64,000 nt of DNA. It comes from Pseudo-nitzschia pungens. Taxonomy: Eukaryota; Bacillariophyta; Bacillariophyceae; Bacillariales; Bacillariaceae. A model generated the notes under the pieces. That model was not told the origin of the DNA and made no database searches. It saw only the letters and a list, made by a program, of their open reading frames with translations. The stretch is taken from assembly GCA_037355855.1 (NCBI GenBank), contig CM074764.1, positions 2,418,001 to 2,482,000 on the forward strand, written 5' to 3'. Shown piece after piece: positions 1-11,931 of the stretch. Position 1 is the first letter of the stretch, and the number at the start of each line of letters is the position of its first letter. Position numbers and translations under genes: made by a program.

Positions 1-866
1 TTGGAAAGGACGGAATTTTTTCCAACTGGATGGATTACAATGTTCGATGCGCCACGCTTGAAGGCCCGCAGTTCGTCACTGACAACCATGACGTTTGGGT
101 GTTGCTCTGCAATGCAGTTCGTGATGGCCCTGCCTGGGCCTACACTCGAAGGTACAAAGACGCGAAGAATCCGACTGGGAACGCCCGAGCCGCATTCCTA
201 ACCCTATACGAGAATGCCTTCTCTGAAACGAACTTTGCGGCTATCCTTGACAAGGTCCATACCGGTATGTACACCTCTCGCTACACAGGAGACTCTCGAA
301 CATACGACTTTGAGAAGCACTGCAGAACTTGGTTGAATTTCCAGACTACGCTTGCCAACCACGACAAGTTGCCCGACGAGCAAGACTTCACCATGCATTT
401 CATCCACAGCATCCAAGATGATCGGTTTGAGAACCCCAAGCTCCAGGTCCTTGAAACCGACAAGTACAACAAGGACTTCAACAAGTGCGTCTCGTACTTC
501 AAGAAATGCCTCGGTATACGGAAGATGGGTGCGGCCTCAACGAAGAGGGCACGAAGTATCTCCTCTGTACGCCAAGGTGGCGGTAGCAATCAAGGAAGCA
601 GCAACAGTGGATCATACAGTGGTACGATCGAAGACAAGAAGTATCCCCTCGAAGTTTACAGGACCTTCTCCAAGGAACAACGCAAGCAGTTGTATGACCT
701 CCGCCAGAAGAAGAAGGCTCGAACTATTCAGTCCACTAGTTCTACCACGCCTGCTGCCTCCACGAACAAGACCCAAGGCGCAGGAAACAGTTTTGGGCCC
801 AGGGGGCGCAGAAAGGGCAAGAAGAAGGGCAACGGCTCGAACCAAGGACAGACCCCCAAGAACTGA
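1..866 (+). CDS. copia element A, gag (3' part, cut by window edge)
   Basis: C-terminal part of a Ty1/copia Gag, the structural protein that packages element RNA. The frame is open from base 3 with no start codon because the 5' part lies outside the window. It aligns residue for residue with the gag of element B (second half, up to 23956). It ends in a basic, Asn/Gln/Ser/Thr-rich tail (GRRKGKKKGNGSNQ) typical of a nucleic-acid-binding Gag end. I see no CCHC zinc knuckle. The stop is TGA (864-866), and the same frame stays open beyond it towards pol, as in element B. Family and boundaries come from comparison with B. This copy lacks the 10-bp deletion that breaks gag in B, so here A is the better Gag reference. 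Confidence 0.85.
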   Translation, partial: GKDGIFSNWMDYNVRCATLEGPQFVTDNHDVWVLLCNAVRDGPAWAYTRRYKDAKNPTGNARAAFLTLYENAFSETNFAAILDKVHTGMYTSRYTGDSRTYDFEKHCRTWLNFQTTLANHDKLPDEQDFTMHFIHSIQDDRFENPKLQVLETDKYNKDFNKCVSYFKKCLGIRKMGAASTKRARSISSVRQGGGSNQGSSNSGSYSGTIEDKKYPLEVYRTFSKEQRKQLYDLRQKKKARTIQSTSSTTPAASTNKTQGAGNSFGPRGRRKGKKKGNGSNQGQTPKN

Positions 867-897
867 ACCGACCGCCGGTGCCCAAAATTAAGTAAGG

Positions 898-3800
898 TTG
901 GCCGGCTGTTGTACCAGATGGATCTCCCGCGCGCGCGCGCCCCACCCAGTCCTGAGGGGCAATGCGAGCTGGACAGTCACGCCAATACAACTGCCGCCTG
1001 GTTCCAATATGATCTTGCTTGAAGACCAAGTCGTCAGTCACGTCGATGTTCATCCTTTTTCGCCTGAGCTCGAACCTATCAAGAACATTCCTATTAGGAC
1101 CTGTGTTACGGCCTACACAGATACCGACGGGAAAGTTTGGTTGATTTATTTCCACGAAGCACTGTATTTTGGCGACAAGTTGTCCCACAGCTTGATTTGT
1201 CCGAATCAGATACGGGACTGCCATCCCAATCGTGTCAGTGAGGCGCCCCGTCAGTATGATGAACAGTCCAGTCACTCCATCCATATTGACAATACCGATC
1301 CTGAAGATCCCGGCGCGGGCCACACCCTTGACATCAAGCTCCTGCTTGATGGGGTCGTGTCCTATTTCCCCTCCCGCAAGCCAACCAAGCATGAGATGGC
1401 TACATGCGATCATGTCGTTGCAACCCGAGACTTCCCTTGGGATCCGAAGAGCAAGAAGTTCGAGCAAGCCGAAGAAGCCATCGACGGATCTCATCCGTTG
1501 AATCCTACGTTGTCTGTCCTTCGCGCGGACGCGATGGACGCCTCCGCGCCGACCACGAAGCAGTCCAAGAAGTCCAACAAGCGTAAGTTGGAGCCCGACG
1601 AGACACGGTCCAATTTCAGTCCTCATTTGTACGACAAGCCTCTTCAGAGCGACGAGCTGATCCTACCCCAGCATGATTGCTATGAGAAGTACAAGCTGCG
1701 GAGCCTTCAGCAACTCTGTACCCGCCGTGATCTGACCCCATGTGCGATTGCATCTGACTCTCGTCTGGATGCATGGCTTTCTTCTCTCTTTTCGGGCGAT
1801 TCCTTGAAGACTTGCGGGGACGATGATGTAGACGAGGATGCAACAGTACCAAGTCTTACAATCAACGCCCTGCATACCCCGTTGTACGAGCGCGCCTACA
1901 CCGATGGACGCGAGCGCTTCGAATTGGATCCCCGTTGCAGGGATTCCCCCATCTGCCTGTCTGCGGTTTACAAGCATGTTCGATGGGACGACGATGCAGT
2001 CGAACCAGTCGATCCCGAGCTCGACACCATCTCCAGACGAGCCAAGTGGGGCCCGACGATCGACACCGAACGCTACTGCAAGATTGATTCCGACCGTCTG
2101 TCCAAGATTTGGGATGTATCTCCGAGAAAGGCTGCAGACACCCTTCGAGTCACGACCCAGAAAGGGTTCCGCAACCCTATGCATCCCCTCGTCCGCCGAT
2201 TGCCAACGCAGAGCTTCAGAAACAAGCGCGTCGCGGCTGGCAAATGGTATACCGACACCTGGATGGCAAAGGTCCCGAGTATCATGCGACAAGATTCAGC
2301 CGCCCAATTTTTCAGTAATGGTAAGGGTTACGATGAGTTCATACCTATACAGGGCAAAAAGCAAGCGTATGAGGGACTGAAGATTTTCATCCACGATGTT
2401 GGCATCCCCGAGCATTTGATATCCGATGGCGCTCGAGAGCAAGGCGCTCCTGGGACTTACAAGACTCCATGGAATAAGGTTGTCAGCAAGAACCATATCC
2501 ACCAGACCTTTATCCAGCCAAGATGTCCCTTCCAGAATCGCGCGGAGCTCAGCATCGGCCATATCAGCAGAAGCATCCGCAAGAAGACGGCCCGGAAACG
2601 ATCCCCCAAGCGCCTGTGGGCTTTCTGTGGGGAGCTTGTTGCTGCCATCCGACAGCGCACGGCTTCCAGTGATCCTACGGTGATGGGTTGAATGCCGTTC
2701 GAAATTGTACATGGGTACATGCCTGATATATCTCTGTACCAAGCCCATGAATGGTATGATTTCGTCTATTGGGTTGATCTCTCTGATGGGACCAAAAAGC
2801 TGGGACGGTGGCTTGGCCCGTGCGGTGACCGATTCGGAGGCGGGGACTGCCACTGGATCCTGAACGAGGCGGCCATGCCGGTAAGCACTAACACAGTGCG
2901 TGCTGTTACTGAAGAAGAATGGCGTTCCCATGACGTCAAGCGCTATATGGACTCATTTGACCAAGCAGTTGAATCCAAGATCGGGGACAAAGTGGAGGAT
3001 AACGACGCAAAGTTCCAAGCTACGTACCCTGATCCCCCTGCTGAGTTATTTGAAGGACACCAAGAAAGGTGGGAGCTCGCCGAGCCCGAAGCTTCCATCC
3101 CAGATATTGACAATCTCATACCTGATGGGGATGACTATGATGAGTATATTGGTAACAATGTGATGATCCAGAAGGGCGACGAACGACTACGGTGTGTTGT
3201 GAAGAGTTGTACTGCTGATCTTAATGGGAATCCGATCGGCAAGAGGAACGATAACCCTATCCCTTGATACCAGGATGTATGATCTGCAGTTTCCAGATGG
3301 TTCCGTCAAGCAGTACACCGCCAATATTGTTGCTGAGAGTATGTACAGCGAAATCGACGATGACGGACGCATGTTTTCTCTGTTGGACGAGATCATCGAT
3401 CATGAGAGGGACGGATCCGCCGTTAGGAAGCAAGATGCGACGATCGTCAACAAGTATGGTCGCAAAGTTCCCAGGCCTACCACGAAGGGATGGCGATTGC
3501 TCGTCAGCTGGAAGGACGGAACCAAATCCTGGTGTAAGTTGAGCGATCTGAAAGAGTCCTTTCCTGTGCAGACGGCCGAGTATGCCATATCCGCCAAGAA
3601 TCTCGGATCAGCCAGCATTCCGATGGTGGATTCACCATGTACTACGAAGGAAGAGACGAATCCTCAAGGCTACCAAGCGAAACAAGTACTGGGATAGGAC
3701 GCACAAGTTTGGAGTGGAGTTGCCTCATTCTATTCCCGAAGCCCTAGCCATCGACCGAAAGACTGGAACGGACTATTGGGAGAAGGCGATCGCGAAGGAG

Positions 3801-5431
3801 ATGAGGAACAACGAGATGGCGTTCGAGTTCGATCCAAGCTACACCGTCGAAGGTCTCAAGGCCGAAGGTTTCAGCAGGATCACTACCCATATGATATTCG
3901 ACGTCAAGCTGGGATCCCTCACCAGAAAGGCTAGATTAGTCGCCGACAGCCATAAGGTACAAGCAACAGCCAAGGAACATACCTTCAGCAGTGTACCAAG
4001 CAGAGATTCAGTCCGTATCTTCTTCCTGTTGGCAGCCCTGAACAATTTGGACGTACTGTCTGCGGACATCCAGAACGCCTACCTTACAGCGCCGATCAAG
4101 AAGAAGTATTATTTGGTTGCACGAGCAGAAGATGGTTTTCCCCAGCACTTGGTAGGTCAGGTATGTAAGATCGTTCGAGCACTGTATGGGCTTCCTGTTG
4201 CAGGCGCGTCGTTCCGATCCTATTTGACCAAGCACCTACGAACGCTAGGATATCAACCCTGTAAAGCTGATCCTGATGTTCATATGCGAGTGGAGACGCG
4301 AAAGGATGGTTCTAGGTACTGGGCTTACTTGATTGCATACGTTGACGATATCATCTGTTGCAGTGAGGACCCACGACGGCAGTTGGAGAGTATCGAGCAG
4401 CACTTCACGTTAAAGGACGGGACTATAGAAGTTCCAACCTTGTATTTGGGTGCTGATATTCATTCGCATGTGGTTAAAGACTGACCCAATCCCCAAGTGG
4501 GCGATGTCCTCCAAGAAATATGCCAAGAAAGCCATCGACGCAGTAGAGAAGGAGCTTGGCACCGAGCAGTATGGTTACAAGTACCTTCCGAACAAGGTGT
4601 CGACCCCGTTGACATCCGATTATCGTCCAGAAGTTGATGTAACCACCGAACTGGATCCAAGCAAGCAGAACTACTACCAGGGCCTGATTGGTGTCTTGAG
4701 ATGGTTGTGTGAACTTGGAAGACTGGATTTGGTCATGCCTGTATCCCTTATGTCTAGGTATCTAGCGCAAGCAAGAACAGGGCATTTGAACCAAGTATTG
4801 CACATGTTTGCCTATCTCAAGGCGCATGCCCGATCCAAGTTGGTGTTTGATGAGACCCGGCCTGAAGTGGATGAGTCCAGATTCCCCGACTGTGATTGGA
4901 GTGAGTTCTATCCAGATGCCAAGGAAGTGTTGCCACCGGATGCTCCTGAACCCCTTGGGAAAGCAGTTATTATGAGTTGTTTTGTTGACGCCAATCATGC
5001 CGGATGCAAAGCAACAAGAAGATCCCATACAGGAATTATTATATTCCTGAACAGGGCCCCTATCCTGTGGTTCAGCAAACGCCAGACCACTGTGGAGACC
5101 TCAACCTTTGGTTCTGAGATAGTGGCATTGCGAATTGCCATTGAACTGATTGAAGGGCTCAGATACAAGCTCCGGATGATGGGGGTCCCTATTGAAGGTC
5201 CTACGGATTGTATACTGTGACAATGAGTCTGTTGTCAAAAATACCACCAGACCAGAGAGCCCTTGCAACAAGAAGCACAACAGTGTTGCGTACCACAAGG
5301 CAAGAGAGTCTATTGCCGCTGGGACAATTCGAATTGCAAAGGAACCTGGTGAGACCAATATTGCTGACCTATTCACCAAGCTGCTGAATGGCCCAGCGTT
5401 GAAAGACCACTGTGAGCGATGCATGTGGTAG
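898..5431 (+). pseudogene. copia element A, pol polyprotein, broken by frameshifts
   Basis: Ty1/copia Pol in the order protease, integrase, reverse transcriptase, RNase H. Visible landmarks are an integrase core with WYTDTW, LISDGARE and NRAELSIGH, RT motif YVDDI near 4340, RNase H VDANHAG near 4985, and the terminal HCERCMW. Compared with element B it has single-base insertions near 994 (this throws the DSHADT-type protease out of frame), 3254, 3598, 4482 and 5207, plus an in-frame TGA at 2689-2691 (VMG*MPFEIV). It keeps 187 bases of integrase (2581-2767) that B has lost. It cannot make a full polyprotein. Order and identity are well supported; the exact indel positions are by eye. Confidence 0.88.
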
Positions 5432-6087
5432 AATTGCTCCAGCTGCATTATCTGAGGTACTTCGACCCCCTGACAAGCAGCTCGGACGCAGAAGATTTTT
5501 TGGTTTCGATTTTTGGAACCAGGCCATTTTGGATTTCGATTACGAGTTCTTCGATAGTCACGATTTTGATTTCGATTTTCGGATGCAACGAATTTCGGAC
5601 GCTTCGATTTCGACCCTAATTGCAACCTTATTCCGAATGCCGCAATCTTATTTCGGAACGCAGCGGATTCCGATTATGGATTATGGATTATTTGGTTGCA
5701 GCAGACTTCGATCCGACCTTATGATTACGTTATATATTTGGGAGTCTCCGGGTACATCGGTTCCGGGGACTATAAACCTGAAATACAATAGGCTGATTGA
5801 TCTCCTTGTATGTGTTAAGGAATCGAACTGAGGGCAAAAGGTCCTACGGTTCAACCCCCTTTTTTTTGCTACAAATCAGCCGGGCCTCTGATAGGAAACT
5901 GCAATATTTGATGCAGTTCGATCTCTGACAAGTCATATGGAAGCATCCCTGAATCTGTTATGATCCATCCAAGTGTCCTGTTGCAACAAGCAGGAGTATT
6001 GGTGTCCCCCTGGGAGTATCTGTTTCCGGGGACTGGTATAGTTGCTCAGTTGCTTATTACAGGACTACTGGCATGAATCACGGGGAC
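5432..6087 (+). other. copia A 3' noncoding region before the LTR
   Basis: No gene seen. The first part (about 5490-5720) is a degenerate run of TTCGATT/ATTTCGGA words that recurs in B (28395-28545) and, inverted, in C (41340-41595). The second part, from the block reading gggagtctccggg onward, is strongly conserved among A, B and C. It contains a T-run near 5865 and ends in cacggggacta just before the LTR, a plausible polypurine priming tract. Confidence 0.7.
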
Positions 6088-6985
6088 TATGAAGATATTC
6101 AAGGTGGTGCTACGATCTGTGCTAAGGCTCCTGCATAGGAGAGTGTACTGGGGCTACAGTCAGCAGCCTCCAGTAGTTGACTAACAGGTGCTGAGCTGAG
6201 TGCTGAGATGTGTGCTAACTGGTAGCATACATCCTTAGTAACAGGCTTAGCAACAGGCTTAGCAGCAGGCTTAGCAGCAGGATTAGCAGCAGACCTATCC
6301 TGTTTAGTATGGATGCTAGCAGAGTTTACTAGGGTCGCCGCGTACGATTTGTACCAATCGTACGTACCCCGAGTAAAGCACCTGTTATGGTGTAGCTAAA
6401 TGCTACAGGGTTAGGGTTGCTAAGGCTACGAGATACTGAAAGATGCTAGCCTACCATGATACCATGCTAAGATACTATGCTACCGCCAGGGCCGGGTCAT
6501 TGGTGTATAATATGTACCATGACTGGGTGCCCGGCCCAAACAGTTACCAAACGTGCTAGCATAAGTGAGCTAGCACACGATTCGATTAATCGGAGATACC
6601 CTACAATACTCCGATACGCTACCCGTAGAATACAGTACCAGCACTACGGAGCGCTGTTATTATGCGAGTTATCGAACGCTGTCACGATACGATACAGAGC
6701 TGAGCTGCGCTCAGCTCCCTTTATTCACTCTTTATGTTTCACTCTAAAATAAACACACCTATCATGCCCTCCCCTTACGACGATTCCGATGTACCTCTAG
6801 GGAAGTGCCTTGTATTGCCTAAGTGTATGCAATAGACCTTGAACAGTCCACTGTAGACTCACGATTTGCCAGGACTTTATGTATTATTATTGTTAAGGCT
6901 TTTCCTTATTTACAGACCAGTACAAGTCGATTTATCTACGAGTCGATTAGATCCCGAAGACCGCTGACGAGCGGATATCAACACA
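6088..6985 (+). repeat. copia element A 3' LTR
   Basis: About 898 bp, matching the paired LTRs of element B (20123-21034 and 28911-29823) and those of C. It starts TATGAAGATATTC and ends GGATATCAACACA. It carries a 12-bp AGCAGCAGGCTT-type minisatellite, a telomere-like word (gggttagggtt) and three hairpins. One hairpin has a stem GAGCTGAGC/GCTCAGCTC whose loop differs from the one in B. The 5' LTR lies outside the window, so the TSD cannot be checked. Confidence 0.85.
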
Positions 6986-7345
6986 AACAGCAGCAAACAG
7001 CAGCAAACAGCAGCAAACAGCAGCAAACAGCAGCAAACAGCAGCAAACAGCAGCAAACAGCAGCAAACAACAGCAAACAGCAGCAAACAACAGCAAACAC
7101 CAGCAAACAACAGCAAACACCAGCAAACAACAGCAAACAACAGCAAACAACAGCAAACACCAGCAAACACCAGCAAACACCAGCAAACACCAGCAAACAC
7201 CAGCAAACACCAGCAAACACCAGCAAACAACAGCAAACAACAGCAAACAACAGCAAACAACAGCAAACAACAGCAAACAACAGCAAACAACAGCAAACAG
7301 CAGCAAACAGCAGCAAACAGCAGCAAACAGCAACAAACAGCAGCA
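6986..7345. repeat. 10-bp minisatellite (CAGCAGCAAA)n
   Basis: About 36 tandem units of CAGCAGCAAA, with variant units ending CAA or CAC clustered in the middle and the plain unit at both ends. The array begins immediately after the copia A LTR. Long open frames on both strands here (Gln/Thr/Asn-rich on plus, Cys/Leu/Val-rich on minus) come from the repeat and are not genes. Confidence 0.95.
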
Positions 7346-7529
7346 GGCAGCAGCAGCTCATAATTTTGCTGATGGTAACATCAAAAAACCACATCATGTC
7401 TCCAGCAAGAATAGTAATCGACAATCAACAATGGACAACCAACAATGGACAACATGACTTTTTACGACACAACAATCTACAGCAATCGACAATATACAAC
7501 TAATCATAGATAATTACTAATAATAAAAT

Positions 7530-9377
7530 TTATTTCTTCTCTGTTCCACTGGGGGTTTCCTTCGCTGGAATCTTCTGGCGCTTGCACCAGTCCACCATCT
7601 TGGGGAGGCACTCCTCCGGATCTTTTCCGCGCTTGGCAAGATCAGTTGCCTTGCGCTTGATCCGGGAAGCTTCTGCTGAATTATTTTCAGCAGTAAGAGT
7701 GTCTCCCAATCAATCGAGGATCTCCAGGGTTGGCTGGGAGTTCTCCTGGAAGTCAGCTTTTTCATTGGCTGCTTCCCTCATGGATCGAAAGAAGGGAGGA
7801 GTATCACCCGACAATTCGCTTGGTGGAGTACCACTCGACAACAATCGGCGTTCACTCGACAATTTACGGCTTGGTTTGATTGGAGTACACAACAATTTAC
7901 TGGCGCCATGATCAGCTCCATCGATGCTGATTGGTTGGACACGAGATCCGATCCCTTCGACAGCAGATGGCGTCTCAGAGAACCTGTTTGCCATATTGTT
8001 GTTTCGGAGAAACCTGGTTGGATCCATTTGATGTTCCTGGAGTCTGTTCCGGTAGAACCTGGAGTCTCCAGTGGGATCCGGAGTGACACCACTCTTCTCT
8101 GCCCGGAGCTGATTGATAGTCTTCCCATCCTTGCTGGTAGACTTGATAGGCCCAACTTCATCCTGGAGACGCTTCTTTACTTTGGCACTTCCAAGAACCA
8201 GATCAGAGAGCATGTCATGGAAGGTGGATGCATGAGTGTCATGGACAATCTGTTCCTTGGAAGCTGTTGGATTGGACAGATACTGCTCGTTCGCGTTAGC
8301 AGCATATCTGTCTTCCCAATGCTGGAGGAACTTGGATGTGTTGATTTCTTCATCAGAGTCATCGAACTCGCTCTTCGGATCCACTGAATCAGCAATTGCC
8401 TTCCTTTCAGTTTTGGTGAATGTGACGTCACAGTTACAGTTGCATACGTCGCAGCGACGGCAATTTCCCTGATTGTCAAGGTATCTGTATCCAGATTCGG
8501 TAGCAAATTGACACGCCCCACAGTTGCCGCCATCCGGGGAGTGCAAACAGTGGATCTTGAAACAGAAGCAACCAATCTCCCGTTCTCTCTTTCTTGGCTT
8601 CCGGGGCTTTTTGGTTGCTTGTTGAGCGCTTTTGGACTTGGCATTGTATTGTCAAAGCTTCTTCCGGTGTTCATCATCGATCTCCTTGTTGATTTCAACA
8701 ATTTCTTGTCTACTCTGGAGATGCATGGTGTAGTAATGACCACAACTGGGGCATTCTTTGGAGTGCCTCTTCAATCAATCAAACTCAATCTGCTTGTGTG
8801 GACGCGACGTGGCAGTTTTCCGGACCTTGGCGCGTCTCCTGGCAGATTCGGCTGCAGCGGCTTCCCTCTTGGCAAGTACCTTGTCCTACTCAGCAATATA
8901 CATCTCATCCAATTTGTTAAGCAACAAAATGGCAGCAGGAGTCTTTCTGTTGGAAGGACGAGTTTTGGGAGCTTTGACAGACGCAGTCAACTCTTTGAGC
9001 TGCTTCATGGCTTCAGCAAGTTGCCTAGCAATGTACTTCGTACCCCAATAGGTCTTTTTACAGCGTTTGGAGGTCCCTTTGCTATCGATACAGCGCTTTT
9101 GGAGGGTCAAAAGAGCAGTCTTGGCATCATTGTCGACAAGAGGGGACAAATCAGTCTTGGTGAAGTCATCAAGATGTCCAATTTTGACAAGTAAGGTGCA
9201 TGGAAGTCGATTATCCAAGAGATTGTAAATCTCATGGTAATGGGTTTGGGGATCCTTGGCTTTCTTCTTGTCGGAGCTGAAGAGACTATCGTCAGAGTCG
9301 GACTCCAATAATTCACTCGGGACGTGTCCAAAAGTCTTGCTGAGAGCAGAAGGGGCCTTTTTGTTGCAGATGGGCAT
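7530..9377 (-). pseudogene. Unknown Cys-rich protein, copy P1
   Basis: One 616-codon frame from ATG at 9377 to TAA at 7530, interrupted by TAG at 8886 and TGA at 8775, 8652 and 7710. Reading order: an acidic N-terminus (ESDSDDSLFSSD), a conserved block with LSPLVDNDAKTALL, a Lys/Ala-rich stretch that may be a coiled coil, then cysteine pairs (CPSCGHYY, CGAC, CRRCDVCNCNCD) that look like metal-binding ribbons. The C-terminal half contains SKDGKTINQLRAEKSG and RNNNMANRFSE. I do not recognise the family. Its divergent sister is P2 (10548-11563 plus 17217-17878). At the 8652 TGA the sister has CGA (Arg). Both copies look mobile or duplicated, so an element-encoded protein is possible. Confidence 0.72.
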
Positions 9378-10547
9378 GGTTTCAGAGCTGATTTGGAGGA
9401 GATTGCAGTTGCAGAGGATTCCAAGGTAGGTACTTTCAATCGATCGGACTGAATACTGTGGTAGATTGTTGGGTCTCCGGATCTCAAGAGGATTGCCGTG
9501 TTATTTCGATCGATCGCATCGATGCTTATCGATTTCCCCTCTGCTGAATTCCTCTCTGCTTCTCAGCTGCGCTCTCTCTCGACCAATGACCCAAGATCAC
9601 CCCCCCCCCATCCAAGACAGTGGCAATAATTGCAAGTGTGATACCATCTTGCTCTCGATTGCTGTTGTTGTGGATAGAGCCACATTTTGGAAGGCCGAAG
9701 CCCGGAAAAAGAACTTTTGCGAACACCAAAAATAGACGATTTTGAAGAGTTTAGTGAAGCTCTTCAACAAGGGGTTTCCACTAACAAAACAGCATACTAT
9801 AAAGGGTTATAGGAAATTATCTATTACAGAGATAATTTTTATTTAAGGTATGTTCTCCTACCCGGTCCATTGGCGGTTGACTGGCGTTCCATTGGTGCTA
9901 ATTTCAGTGCACGACTAGTGATTCTCAATTGTTGTCGGACTCGTAGTACTACGAGTCCGACAACAATTGAGAATTTTCAAATTCCCGCCGAAATTACCAC
10001 CAATGAACCATTAGTGAACCACCAGCGAACCACTAAGCAACCATACCAAAAATAAAAATTCTCTCTGTAATAGATAAATTGTTATAACCTCTTAAAGTAT
10101 GCTATTTTGTTAGTGGAAACCCCTTGTTTAAGTGCCTTACTAAACTCTTCAAAATCGTCTATTTTTGGTGTTCGCAACTTACAAGGAAAGTTCTTTTTCC
10201 GGGCTTCAGCCTTCCAAAATGTGGCTCTATCCACAACAACAGCAATCGAGAGCAAGATGGTATCACACTTGCAATTATTCCCACTGTCTTGGATGGGGGA
10301 GGTTGATCTTGCGTCATTGGTTGAGAGAGAGCAGTAGAGGTGAGAAGCAGCAGGAGAGAGGAATTCAGCAGAGAGGGGAAATGGATCGATTACACGGCAA
10401 TCCCCGTCTTATCTGGAGACTTGACAATCTACGTCTTATCCGGAGACTCGACAATCTACCACAGTATTCAGTCCGATTGATTGAAAGTACTTACCTTGGA
10501 ATCCTCTGCAACTGCACTAAAATCTCCTCCAAATTAGCTCTGAAACC
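9378..10547. other. Shared upstream region of divergent copies P1 and P2
   Basis: No coding gene seen. The two halves are inverted copies of each other around 9947/9948. The outer parts (about 9600-9870 against 10030-10300) are highly similar. The roughly 80 bp either side of the centre are much more diverged, yet the very centre is a perfect palindrome. It presumably holds both promoters; I cannot point to a TATA box with confidence. A C-run at 9601-9608 marks the left arm. Confidence 0.7.
9921..9974. repeat. Perfect 54-bp palindrome
   Basis: Two 27-bp arms with no spacer, centre between 9947 and 9948. The right arm begins ACTACGAGTCCGACAACAAT. I checked every base against the reverse complement and found no mismatch. 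It sits exactly at the symmetry centre of the head-to-head P1/P2 duplication. Confidence 0.97.
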
Positions 10548-11563
10548 ATGTCTATCTTCAACAATCATACCCCTTCTGCTCTTATCAACAAATTTGGATA
10601 CATCCGTCGGATGAATTCCGAATCTGATGATAGTCTCCTCAGCTGCGAGACAATCTGTCCTGACAAGAAAAAGAAAGGGTCGATGGATCCCCATACTGCC
10701 CATTCCCTTGCTGTTTACAGCCTCCTGGAGACTCGCCTTCCATACACCAAACCTGTCAAAATTGGACACCTTGAAGCCTTCATCAACTCTGATTTGTCCC
10801 CTCTGGTTGACAATGATGCCAAGACTGCTCTCTTGATGCTCCAAAAGAACTGTGTGAATAGCAAAGGGACCTCCAAACGCTCGAAACGGGAGAATTGGGG
10901 CGCTGCCTACATTGCCGGGCAACTCGCTGAAGCCATCAAGCAGTTTGGAATCTACAAGGAACTGACCGAGTTGTCGGTCAAACAAGCTCCCAAGACTCGT
11001 CCTTCCAACAGAAAGACTCCTGATGCAATTTTGTTGCTCAATAGACTGAACAAAATGCATATTATTGAGTTGGAAAAGATTCAAGCCAAGAAGGAAGCAG
11101 CTGCAGCCGAAGCTGTCAAGAAACACGCCAAGCTCAAAAAAACTACCGGAACACCACGACCACACAAGCAAATCGAATTCAACAAATCAGAGATGCTCAT
11201 TAAACCGTGCCCCAGCTGTGGTCATCACTACACCATGTATCTCCAGAGTAGGGAGGAAATCGAAGACTTCAACAACGAGATCGATGAGGCGCATCGAAAG
11301 AAACTCCGACAATACAACACCATGTCCAGAAGCTTTCAACAAGCATCCAAGAAGCCTCGCAAAGCAAGGAAAAAGGAACACGAGATTGGTTGCTTCTGGT
11401 TCCAGATCCACTGTTTGGACGCGCCAGATGGTGGCAAGTGTCCAAAGTGTCAGCGTTACACCGGTTTTGGGAATGAGCTACCTTGTCAATGGGAGGTGCA
11501 CTCGGTGCTTTGTGTGTAGCTGCAAGTGTGATGTTGTTTTCACCGAAACTGAAAGGAAGGCAA
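10548..11563 (+). pseudogene. Unknown Cys-rich protein, copy P2, 5' part
   Basis: Starts at ATG 10548 and reads in parallel with P1: acidic N-terminus, LSPLVDNDAKTALL, a helix-forming ELEKIQAKKEAAAAEAVKK stretch, then CPSCGHHYTMYL and CPKCQR cysteine pairs. Near 11480 a frameshift moves the continuation into another frame (TRCFVCSCKCDVVF), so the 323-codon frame stops early at 11519. Coding homology runs to ETERKA and is then cut by gypsy element E at 11564. It resumes after E at 17217 with IADSVDPKSES. Function unknown. The gene was probably frameshifted before or after the insertion; the order cannot be told. Confidence 0.75.
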
Positions 11564-11896
11564 TGTTACGGTCTAGAGTAGAAATTTTGGAGTGGTATGA
11601 AATTGTGAATGTTTAGATACTTTACGAGATATTGTTACACGAATTAAGAATGAGAACATATAAAATTTGAGGTCGCGAGCATAGCCACATTTTGGCATGC
11701 TCTGCCATAAATGTTGATTCATTGTCGGTTCCCACGATTAGGCATATATCCTTTTCTGGGACTCGACCATAATAGTTAGGACACATATAATAATATATCC
11801 ATGAATGTAGATTGCCATATAATATTCGATTCCCGTGATGTGGGATTCAGTCAATTATTCAGTCGTGGTTTGGACTAGCTATGCTAGCCCGTCACA
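11564..11896 (-). repeat. Gypsy E 3' LTR
   Basis: 333 bp. In element orientation it begins TGTGACGGGC and ends CCGTAACA. It is preceded (element sense) by AATCATGAGGCACTA, which also precedes the 3' LTR of element G and may be the priming tract, though it is not purine-rich. Confidence 0.95.
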
Positions 11897-11931
11897 TAGT
11901 GCCTCATGATTGAGCTAATCCCATATCTAGG

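Noticed and set aside
6910..7424. Long minus-strand frames rich in Cys, Leu, Val, Phe, and the plus-strand Gln/Thr/Asn frame
   Set aside because: All three come from translating the (CAGCAGCAAA)n minisatellite in different frames. No start context or flanking domain.
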